Below are positions 55,759 to 64,000 of a stretch of 64,000 nt of DNA, in pieces. A program made the position numbers and the translations under genes. The stretch spans positions 248,001 to 312,000 of the forward strand of contig CAWHKZ010000003.1 in the NCBI GenBank assembly GCA_963830165.1, given 5' to 3'. Position 1 is the first letter of the stretch. Each line of letters begins with the position of its first letter. Source of the DNA: Bog-756 sp963830165. Lineage in GTDB: Bacteria > Actinomycetota > Acidimicrobiia > Acidimicrobiales > RAAP-2. The notes under the pieces were generated by a model, which ran no database searches, had not been told where the DNA came from, and worked only from the letters and a program-made list of their open reading frames with translations.

Positions 55759-56740
55759 ATGGCAGGTGGCCAGGAGCGCATCCTCCGTCGACGGATCCGG
55801 AGCATCAGGTCGACGCAGAAGATCACCAAGGCGATGGAGCTCATCGCCGCGTCGCAGATCGTGCGCGCCCAGGGTCGCATCGCCGCGTCCAAGCCCTACC
55901 AACAGGGCATGGCCCGCATCGTGCTGGAGACCGCCCTCGGCGATCCCGACCGCCGCGGGCCGACTGCTCGGCACGCCCGAGGACGTCTCGCGGGTGCTGG
56001 TGCTGAGCGTGGTCGCCGACCGCGGCCTGTGCGGCGGCTACAACACGTCCGTGTTCCGGGCCACCGAGCGCCTGCTGGCCTCCCAGGCCTCGGACGGCAT
56101 CGAGTCCCGGCTGGTGACGGTTGGCAGGAAGGCCCAGGGCTACTTCCGCTTCCGCGGCCAGGACGTCGAGCGCTCCTTCATCGGGATGAGCGAGCGCCCG
56201 AGCTTCGCCGACGCCCGCGACGTGGCCGCCGCCGCGGTGACCCCGTTCGTGAACGGCGAGGTCGACCAGGTCCTGATCGTCTCGACCCGCTTCATCAGCG
56301 CCGGCAGCCAGCGGGTCGAGGTGCGCCAGCTCCTCCCGCTCGTCGACCCCCGGGCCGAGGAGCAGAAGGCCGACCACGAGCACGAGAACGGGGTCAGCCG
56401 CAACATCGCCCCCCACGAGGACGCCGCCAAGGTCGGCTACACCGAGTTCGAGCCCGACGCCGCCAAGCTGCTCGTCGACCTCGCCCCCCGGGCCGCCGAG
56501 ACCGAGATCTTCGCCGCCCTGTTGGAGGCCTCGGCCGCCGAGCTGACCGCCCGCCAGCGGGCCATGGCCGCCGCCACCGAAAACGCCGGCGAGCTCATCA
56601 AGAAGTACTCACGGATCATGAACCGGGCCCGCCAGGACACCATCACCACCGAGATCATGGAGATCGTCGGCGGTGCCGAGGCGCTGCGGGCCGGGGCCGA
56701 GGGTGACGAGGGCGGCCTCGTCATCGAGACGAGGGTCTGA
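55759..56740 (+). CDS. atpG: ATP synthase F1 subunit gamma (one frameshift as sequenced)
   Basis: N-terminal AGGQERILRRRIRSIRSTQKITKAMELIAASQIVRAQGRIAASKPYQQG is in one frame. From AAGRLLGTPEDVSRVLVLSVVADRGLCGGYNTSVFRA through the C-terminal KYSRIMNRARQDTITTEIMEIVGGAEAL it is in another. An extra C near 55950 (coding GAC-C-GCC) explains the break; removing it gives a normal gamma of about 326 residues. The rotor shaft is indispensable for ATP synthase, so a sequence error is likelier than a real mutation. Confidence 0.9.
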
Positions 56741-56813
56741 CCGTGACCGCCGCCGCACCGACCGCCGTATCCACCCCCGCAGGACCAGCCGACCGCAAGG
56801 GAGCCCGACGCTC

Positions 56814-58259
<1,446 letters not shown>

Positions 58260-58274
58260 CCGGGATCCGCGCCC

Positions 58275-58778
58275 ATGGCCGACGACTCGCTCTTCCAGAT
58301 CAACCTGGTCACCCCCGAGCGCATCCTGCTGCGCGGGATGGCCACCGAGGTGGTCCTCCGCACCGGCGAGGGTGACATCACCTTCCTGGCCGGCCACACC
58401 CCGCTCGTGGGCTCGGTCCAGCCCGGCGTGGTCCGCGTGGCCCGGCCCGAGGGCGACGACGTCCGCGTGGCCGTCCACGGTGGCTTCACCCAGGTGGAGC
58501 AAGGTGTCGAGTTCGACGGCGAGGGCGACGGCGCCACCGGCACCCGCGTGACCCTGCTGATCGGCGTGGCCGAGCTGGCCGAGGAGATCGACGTCGAGCG
58601 GGCCCGGGCGGCCCTCGAGGCCGGCGAGGCCCGGGTCGCCGAGCTGGGCGGCTCCGCCGGCCGTGCGCCGGCCGAGGGCGAGGAGATCGACCCCGAGCTG
58701 GTCGAGGCCGAGGCCGCCGTGCGCCGTGCCCAGGTGCGCCTCGAAGCGGTCGACGCCTCCGCGGCCACGACCGCCTGA
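58275..58778 (+). CDS. atpC: ATP synthase F1 subunit epsilon
   Basis: The 167-residue protein has the N-terminal beta-sandwich (FQINLVTPERILLRGMATEVVLRTGEGDITFLAGHTPLVGSVQPG...VAVHGGFTQVE) and the C-terminal helical hairpin (AELAEEIDVERARAALEAGEARV). An extra acidic and helical tail of about 40 residues makes it longer than the usual 125-135. It regulates ATP hydrolysis and couples the rotor to the c-ring. It is the last gene of the operon, 15 nt after atpD, followed by a hairpin. Confidence 0.93.
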   Translation: MADDSLFQINLVTPERILLRGMATEVVLRTGEGDITFLAGHTPLVGSVQPGVVRVARPEGDDVRVAVHGGFTQVEQGVEFDGEGDGATGTRVTLLIGVAELAEEIDVERARAALEAGEARVAELGGSAGRAPAEGEEIDPELVEAEAAVRRAQVRLEAVDASAATTA

Positions 58779-58787
58779 CCGGACACG

Positions 58788-58804
58788 GCCGCCCGTCGGG
58801 CGGC
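58788..58804. terminator. Short hairpin terminator after atpC
   Basis: GCCGCCC (58788-58794) pairs with GGGCGGC (58798-58804) around a GTC loop, between the convergent atpC and glpX genes. Confidence 0.55.
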
Positions 58805-58824
58805 TGCCGCTCGGGTGGCGCGGG

Positions 58825-59820
58825 TCAGCCGAACTCTATGGCGCTGTACTCCGACAGCTTGTGGAGCGGGTGGCGGGCGTCGATGAGCCGGACGGTGCCG
58901 GACTTGGACCGCATGACCAGTGACTGGGTGTTGGCCCCGAACTCGTCGTAGCGGACGCCCTGGAGCAGCTCGCCGTCGGTGATCCCGGTTGCGGCGAAGA
59001 AGCAGTTGTCGCCCTTCACCAGGTCGTCGGTCGTCAGCACGGCGTCGAGGTCGTAGCCGAGGTCGAGGGCCGCCCGCTTCTCGGCCTCGTCCCTGGTGTA
59101 CAGCCGTCCCTGGATCTCGCCCCCCATCGACTTGAGCGCCGCCGCGGCGATCACCCCCTCGGGCGTGCCGCCGACGCCGACCAGCAGGTCGACGCCAGTG
59201 TCGGGCCAGGAGGTGGCGATGGCGCCGGCCACGTCGCCGTCGGTGATGAGGCGGATCCTCGCCCCGGTGCTCCGCACGTCGGCGATCAGCTCGTCGTGAC
59301 GGGGCCGGTCCAGGATGACCACGGTCAGGTCGCGCACCGACGTGCCCTTGGCCTTGGCCACGGCGTCGAGGTTGTCGCGGATGGGCCGGGTGATGTCGAT
59401 GGCCCCCACGGCCCGGGGCCCCACGGCCAGCTTCTCCATGTAGACGCAGGGTCCCGGATCGAACATCGAGCCCTCCTCGGACACGGCGATCACGGCCAGT
59501 GCCCCACCCCGGCCCAGGGCCGTCGACGTGGTGCCGTCGATCGGGTCCACGGCGATGTCGGCCTTCGGCGGGCTGCCGTCGCCGATCCGCTCGCCGTTGA
59601 AGAGCATCGGGGCGTCGTCCTTCTCGCCCTCGCCGATGACGACCACGCCGTCCATGGCGATCGACGAGAGCACGACCCGCATGGCGTTGACGGCGGCACC
59701 GTCGGCCCCGTTCTTGTCGCCGCGGCCCATCCACCGGGACGCGGCCAGGGCCGAGGCCTCGGTGACCCGGACGAGTTCCATGGCCAGATTGCGGTCGGGT
59801 GCCTGCGGAGTGGCGTTCAC
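58825..59820 (-). CDS. glpX: Fructose-1,6-bisphosphatase class II (GlpX type)
   Basis: The 331-residue GlpX has RNLAMELVRVTEASALAASRWMGRGDKNGADGAAVNAMR, metal-binding VVIGEGEKDDAPML and DPIDGTTSTALGRGGALAVIA, and GVGGTPEGVIAAAALKSMGGEIQGRL. It hydrolyses fructose-1,6-bisphosphate for gluconeogenesis; it is the main FBPase type in actinomycetes. The start is GTG 59820, with GTG 59826 also possible. TATCGT about 8 nt upstream may be a -10 for a near-leaderless message. Confidence 0.93.
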   Translation of the reverse strand: MNATPQAPDRNLAMELVRVTEASALAASRWMGRGDKNGADGAAVNAMRVVLSSIAMDGVVVIGEGEKDDAPMLFNGERIGDGSPPKADIAVDPIDGTTSTALGRGGALAVIAVSEEGSMFDPGPCVYMEKLAVGPRAVGAIDITRPIRDNLDAVAKAKGTSVRDLTVVILDRPRHDELIADVRSTGARIRLITDGDVAGAIATSWPDTGVDLLVGVGGTPEGVIAAAALKSMGGEIQGRLYTRDEAEKRAALDLGYDLDAVLTTDDLVKGDNCFFAATGITDGELLQGVRYDEFGANTQSLVMRSKSGTVRLIDARHPLHKLSEYSAIEFG

Positions 59821-59989
59821 GCCCACCGACGATAGTTCCTGGCACCGGGGCCGAAGGACCCGACGCGACGCCGGCGGGTCCCCGGGGGCGACTATCCTTA
59901 CCCGGCCCGATCCCCGGTGGGGGGCCTGCCGGGTCGCCGACGGCCCGGTATCTCCGGAGCGGGGGGTGCCGAGCGGCCATACTGGTGCG

Positions 59990-61270
59990 GTGGACCGCAT
60001 CGTCGTCACCCCTGGCGGGCCGCTGTCGGGCACGGTCCGGGCCGGCGGCGCCAAGAACTCCGTCCTCAAGCTCATGGCCGCCTGCCTGCTGGCCGAGGGC
60101 GATCACGTCCTGACCAACGTCCCCCGCATCTCGGACGTCGACATCATGGCCGAGGTCCTCGAGTCCATGGGGGCGACGGTGACCCGGGGCGGGCGCCCGG
60201 ACGAGCTGGTGGTGTCCACACCGGCCGACCTGGTCCCCGAGGCCCCCTACGAGCTGGTGGAGAAGATGCGGGCCTCGGTGGTCGTCCTCGGGCCCCTCCT
60301 GACCCGCTGCGGCTGGGCCCGGGTGTCCATGCCCGGGGGCGACGACTTCGGGCCCCGTCCGATCGACATGCACCTGCGGGCGCTCGAGTCCCTGGGCGTC
60401 GAGTTCACCTCCGCCCACGGCAACGTCGAGGGCCGGGTGTCCTCGAGCGTGGGCGGGTCGCCCCGCCTCGTCGGGAACCGGGTGGTCCTCGAGTACCCGA
60501 GCCACACCGGCACCGACAACGTGCTGATGGCGGCCGTGCTGGCCAAGGGCACCACCGTCATCGAGAACGCCGCCCGTGAGCCCGAGGTGCGGGACCTGGC
60601 CGACTTCCTCAACGCCATGGGGGCCCGCATCACCGGGGCGGGCACGTCGCGCATCGAGGTCGAGGGCGTCGACCGGCTCGAGCCGGCGACGCACGCCGTC
60701 ATCCCCGACCGGTTGGTGGTGGCCACCTTCCTGGTGGCCGCCGGCCTCACCGGGGGCGAGGTGACGGTGGAGGACGGCCGCCCGGAGCACATGGACATGC
60801 TGCTGCGGAAGCTGACGGCCACCGGCATGGAGATCTCCTTCGAGCCCGACGGCCTGCGGGCCTGCGCCGCCGGGGTGGGGCGGCTGCAGTCGACCGACGT
60901 GGCCACCCTGCCCTACCCGGGCTTCGCCACCGACTACAAGCCGCTCGTCGTCACCCTGCTGACCGTCACCGAGGGCGTGGGCATCGTCACCGAGAACCTG
61001 TTCTTCGGTCGCTTCCGCTACGTCGAGGAGCTGCGCCGCATGGGCGCCGACATCCGCACCGAGGGCCACCACGCCGTGGTCCGCGGCGTCGGGCGCCTGT
61101 CCGGGGCCCCCGTGCGGGCCCACGACGTGCGGGCCGGGGCGGCCCTGGTACTGGCCGGGCTGGTGGCCGACGGCGAGACGGTCATCTGCGACGCCCACCA
61201 CGTCGACCGCGGCTACGAGGACCTGGACGGCAAGCTCGTGAGCCTCGGCGCCAAGGTCGTCCGGGACTGA
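59990..61270 (+). CDS. murA: UDP-N-acetylglucosamine 1-carboxyvinyltransferase (Asp active-site variant)
   Basis: The 426-residue EPSP-synthase-fold enzyme starts MDRIVVTPGGPLSGTVRAGGAKNSVLKLMAA and contains the active-site loop at residues 108-125 (MPGGDDFGPRPID). The catalytic Cys of most MurA (Cys115 in E. coli) is Asp118 here, codon 60341-60343. Other catalytic residues (K22, N23, R in MRAS and the C-terminal DYKP) are present. It starts peptidoglycan synthesis by adding enolpyruvate to UDP-GlcNAc. CATACT lies 6 nt before GTG, indicating a leaderless mRNA. Confidence 0.94.
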   Translation: MDRIVVTPGGPLSGTVRAGGAKNSVLKLMAACLLAEGDHVLTNVPRISDVDIMAEVLESMGATVTRGGRPDELVVSTPADLVPEAPYELVEKMRASVVVLGPLLTRCGWARVSMPGGDDFGPRPIDMHLRALESLGVEFTSAHGNVEGRVSSSVGGSPRLVGNRVVLEYPSHTGTDNVLMAAVLAKGTTVIENAAREPEVRDLADFLNAMGARITGAGTSRIEVEGVDRLEPATHAVIPDRLVVATFLVAAGLTGGEVTVEDGRPEHMDMLLRKLTATGMEISFEPDGLRACAAGVGRLQSTDVATLPYPGFATDYKPLVVTLLTVTEGVGIVTENLFFGRFRYVEELRRMGADIRTEGHHAVVRGVGRLSGAPVRAHDVRAGAALVLAGLVADGETVICDAHHVDRGYEDLDGKLVSLGAKVVRD

Positions 61271-61331
61271 CCGGGCGAGCACCCGGCCGGGTCTGACACC
61301 CCGACCGCCGCCCGGATACGCTCCTTCCTCC

Positions 61332-62309
61332 ATGGCCGCCCGCCGAGACGCCGATCCCGCGACGCTGTTCGAGGCCGCCCGCTCGGGCGACCGGGTGGCG
61401 CTGCCCCGCCTGCTGTCGCTGGTGGAGAGGGGCGGCGGGGGCGCCCGGGCCGTGGCCGGCATCGCCTACCGGTCGCCCGGCCAGGCCTACACGGTGGGCA
61501 TCACCGGTGCGCCGGGGGCGGGTAAGTCGACGCTGACCGACCAGCTGATCGACCGGGCCCGCACCCAGGGCATCGACGGCAGCGACCAGGTGGCCGTGCT
61601 GGCCATCGACCCGTCGTCCCCCTTCTCGGGGGGCGCCATCCTCGGCGACCGGGTGCGCATGCAGAACCACGCCCTCGACGACAAGGTCTTCATCCGCTCC
61701 ATGGCCACCCGCGGCCACCTGGGCGGCCTGGCCGTGGCGGTGCCCGACGCCGTCCGGGTCCTCTCGGCCGTCGGGGTCCCCGTCGTCCTGCTCGAGACGG
61801 TGGGAGTGGGCCAGCAGGAGGTGTCGGTGGCCGCCGCCACGGACACGACGGTCGTCGTGGTCAACCCGGGCTGGGGCGACGCCATCCAGGCCAACAAGGC
61901 CGGCCTGCTCGAGATCGCCGATCTCTTCGTGATCAACAAGGCCGACCGGCCGGGCGCCCGCGAGACCCGGCGCGACCTCGACCAGATGCTCGACCTGACC
62001 CAGCTGGTCGACTGGCGGCCACCGATCGTGGAGACGGTGGCCTCCTCCGGAGAGGGCGTCGACGAGCTGTGGTCGGCCATCCTCGACCACCGCGCCCACC
62101 TGGTGGCCACCGGCGCCCTCGAGGCGTCCCGCCGGGCCCGGCTGGCCCGCGAGTTCCACCAGATCCTGCTGGCCCGGGTGGAGGAGCGACTCGACACCCT
62201 GCTGGCCGGCGGCAGGTTCGCCACGGTGGTCGCCGACCTGTCGAGCGGGGCGATCGACCCCTACGAGGCGGCCGACCAGCTGCTCGGTGGACTGCTGCCC
62301 GAGGCCTGA
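61332..62309 (+). CDS. meaB: Methylmalonyl-CoA mutase-associated GTPase MeaB/ArgK
   Basis: The 325-residue G3E-family GTPase has P-loop GAPGAGKST (residues 59-67), the DPSSPFSGGAILGDRVRM switch I/base-recognition region, LLETVGVGQQEVSVAAATDTTVVV (Walker B-like) and NKAD for guanine recognition. It guards adenosylcobalamin loading into methylmalonyl-CoA mutase. No mutase gene is in the window. TACGCT lies 9 nt before ATG with no ribosome site, so leader sequence is minimal. It was once misnamed as an arginine transport ATPase. Confidence 0.92.
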   Translation: MAARRDADPATLFEAARSGDRVALPRLLSLVERGGGGARAVAGIAYRSPGQAYTVGITGAPGAGKSTLTDQLIDRARTQGIDGSDQVAVLAIDPSSPFSGGAILGDRVRMQNHALDDKVFIRSMATRGHLGGLAVAVPDAVRVLSAVGVPVVLLETVGVGQQEVSVAAATDTTVVVVNPGWGDAIQANKAGLLEIADLFVINKADRPGARETRRDLDQMLDLTQLVDWRPPIVETVASSGEGVDELWSAILDHRAHLVATGALEASRRARLAREFHQILLARVEERLDTLLAGGRFATVVADLSSGAIDPYEAADQLLGGLLPEA

Positions 62310-62384
62310 GGTCCGCCGGGGACCGGTCGCGATCCTCGGCCCCCGGCGTTCCGGACGGTGCGGAGCGTCGGATAGCGTGCGCAC

Positions 62385-64000
62385 GTGACCGTCGTGCCCC
62401 CCCGTCCGAGCGGCCCCCTGCCCCCTGCGGCGGAGGATCCCCTCTGGTTCCAGCGAGCCGTCTTCTACGAGGTGTTCACCCGGGGCTTCTTCGACGGCAA
62501 CGACGACGGGGTGGGCGACATCCCGGGCCTGATCGCCAAGCTCGACTACCTGCAGTGGCTCGGCATCGACTGCGTCTGGCTGCTGCCCTTCTACCCGTCG
62601 CCCCTGCGCGACGGCGGCTACGACATCAGCGACTACACCTCGGTGCACCCCGAATCCGGCACGGTCGACGACATCAGCCGGCTGCTGACCGAGGCCCACG
62701 CCCGCGGCATCCGGGTCATCGCCGACCTGGTCATCAACCACACCTCCGACCAGCACCCCTGGTTCGTCGAGTCGCGCCAGAGCCGCGACAACCCGAAGGC
62801 CGACTGGTACGTGTGGAACGACGACGACCAGCGGTGGCCCGAGGCCAGGGTCGTGTTCATCGACGTCGAGCGGTCCAACTGGTCCTACGACGCCGCCCGC
62901 GACCAGTACTACTGGCACCGCTTCTACGCCCACCAGCCCGACCTCAACTACGAGAACCCCGACGTGGCCGACGCCATGCTCGAGGTGGTCCGGTTCTGGC
63001 TCGACCTCGGCCTCGACGGGTTCCGCCTCGACGCCGTGCCCTACCTCTACCAGCGCGACGGCACGGCGGGGGAGAACCTGCCCGAGACCCACGCCTTCAT
63101 CAAGCGGGTGCGGGCCGAGCTCGACACCAAGTACCCGGGGCGCATCCTCCTGGCCGAGGCCAACGGGTGGCCCACCGACGTGGCCGACTACTTCGGCGAC
63201 GACGACGAGTGCCATCTGTGCTTCAACTTCCCGCTCATGCCCCGGCTGTTCCTCGCCGTGCGCCGCGAGCAGGCCTTCCCGATCACGGAGATCCTCTCCC
63301 AGACGCCGGAGGCGCCGACCGGGGCCCAGTGGGCCATCTTCCTGCGCAACCACGACGAGCTCACCCTCGAGATGGTGACCGAAGAGGAGCGCGACTTCCT
63401 CTTCGCCGAGTACGCCAAGGACCCGCGCATGAAGCGCCACATGGGGATCGGCCGCCGGCTGGCTCCCCTGCTCGACCGCGACCGCCGCCTGTCCGAGCTG
63501 CTGTTCTCCGTGCTGTTCACCCTGCGCGGCAGTCCCGTCCTGTACTACGGCGACGAGATCCAGATGGGCGACAACCTGTACCTCGGCGACCGCGACTCGG
63601 TGCGCACGCCGATGCAGTGGTCGCCCGACCGCAATGCCGGGTTCTCCCGGGCCGACTTCGCCCAGCTGTACCTGCCGCCGCTGATGGACCCGATCTACGG
63701 CTTCGCCGCGGTCAACGTCGAGGCCCAGCAGCGCAACCCGAGCTCCTTCCTGCACTGGATGCGGCGGATGCTGGCCGTGCGCCGGCAGTTCCCGGTGTTC
63801 GGGACCGGGTCGGTGCAGATGGTGACATCGGCCAACCCGTCGGTGCTGGCTTTCGTGCGGGCCGACCGGCGGGTGCCCGGGTCGGGCCGTGACGTGGCCA
63901 ACCCGGTGCTGTGCGTGCACAACCTCAGCCGTATGGCCCAGCCGGCCACCGTCGACGTGGCCGAGTGGGCGGGGCGGCAGCCCGTCGAACTGCTCGGGCG
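62385..64000 (+). CDS. treS: Trehalose synthase (maltose alpha-D-glucosyltransferase, GH13; 3' truncated by window)
   Basis: The frame is open from GTG 62385 to the window end (538 residues visible). GH13 motifs: FYEVFTRGFFDGNDDGVGDIPGLIAKLDYLQWLGIDCVWLLPFYPSPLRDGGYDISDYTSVHP, DLVINHTSDQHPWF, nucleophile Asp216 (GFRLDAV), acid Glu258 (LLAEANGWP) and Asp324 (RNHDELT). PSPLRDGGYDI and the RDSVRTPMQW block are typical of TreS. It interconverts maltose and trehalose, a step of the TreS-Pep2-GlgE glycogen route. TAGCGT ends exactly 6 nt before GTG, consistent with leaderless transcription. Confidence 0.9.
   Translation, partial: MTVVPPRPSGPLPPAAEDPLWFQRAVFYEVFTRGFFDGNDDGVGDIPGLIAKLDYLQWLGIDCVWLLPFYPSPLRDGGYDISDYTSVHPESGTVDDISRLLTEAHARGIRVIADLVINHTSDQHPWFVESRQSRDNPKADWYVWNDDDQRWPEARVVFIDVERSNWSYDAARDQYYWHRFYAHQPDLNYENPDVADAMLEVVRFWLDLGLDGFRLDAVPYLYQRDGTAGENLPETHAFIKRVRAELDTKYPGRILLAEANGWPTDVADYFGDDDECHLCFNFPLMPRLFLAVRREQAFPITEILSQTPEAPTGAQWAIFLRNHDELTLEMVTEEERDFLFAEYAKDPRMKRHMGIGRRLAPLLDRDRRLSELLFSVLFTLRGSPVLYYGDEIQMGDNLYLGDRDSVRTPMQWSPDRNAGFSRADFAQLYLPPLMDPIYGFAAVNVEAQQRNPSSFLHWMRRMLAVRRQFPVFGTGSVQMVTSANPSVLAFVRADRRVPGSGRDVANPVLCVHNLSRMAQPATVDVAEWAGRQPVELLG

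Noticed and set aside
61182..63920. Antisense open frame over meaB and treS
   Set aside because: Val/Gly/His-rich shadow; the plus-strand genes carry all catalytic motifs.

Overview
The window is a high-GC chromosomal segment of an actinomycete-type bacterium. Gene order (rpiB-glyA-wecA-like-atpZIBEFHAGDC, ilvB-ilvN-ilvC, serC/serA), frequent GTG starts, a probable set of leaderless transcripts and several large secreted or surface proteins with repeats fit Actinomycetota. The GYWLVAADGG-type repeat protein makes class Acidimicrobiia my best guess (inference; no rRNA or marker phylogeny is available here).

Layout. 0-6.5 kb: 3' part of a giant secreted fibronectin-III protein, then tag on the other strand. 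6.5-13 kb: two paralogous secreted CocE/NonD-type hydrolases flanking a small ArsR-SRPBCC-maleylpyruvate-isomerase-like operon. 13-17.6 kb: nitronate monooxygenase, DUF2237 and phytanoyl-CoA-dioxygenase-like genes, then a secreted TIG plus short-repeat protein. 17.7-28.1 kb: amino-acid biosynthesis: ilvD, an attenuator-controlled ilvBNC operon, serC, an aspartate aminotransferase and serA. 28-40.2 kb: a probable phosphate-responsive block with pstC-pstA-pstB translationally coupled to two transmembrane-anchored PstS-like proteins and a sortase-fold protein lacking its catalytic His and Cys, followed by a separately promoted secreted PstS-like protein. 40.6-47.3 kb: leuD, leuC, greA, a serine hydrolase, a flippase-like membrane protein and a thiolase-family gene, most of them broken by single-base frameshifts. 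47.4-58.8 kb: rpiB-glyA, a WecA/TagO-type transferase and the complete ATP synthase operon. 58.8-64 kb: glpX, murA (Asp in place of the catalytic Cys), meaB and the 5' part of a trehalose synthase.

How the genes work together. The ilvD/ilvBNC/leuCD set makes branched-chain amino acids, and serA/serC/glyA make serine, glycine and C1 units. The pst block is the most unusual part: a PHO-box-like direct repeat lies over its promoter, and the usual lipoprotein PstS is replaced by C-terminally anchored binding proteins plus a dead sortase. Several genes (arsR, ilvD, rpiB, murA, treS) have a TANNNT-like -10 hexamer exactly 6 nt before the start codon, the signature of leaderless transcription.

Caution. 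About twenty single-base indels, nearly all +1, are concentrated between 40.9 and 46.5 kb in genes whose protein sequence is otherwise well conserved. I read these as sequence errors rather than gene decay, and give whole-gene coordinates with the breakpoints noted. No tRNA, rRNA, CRISPR array or transposase gene was found.
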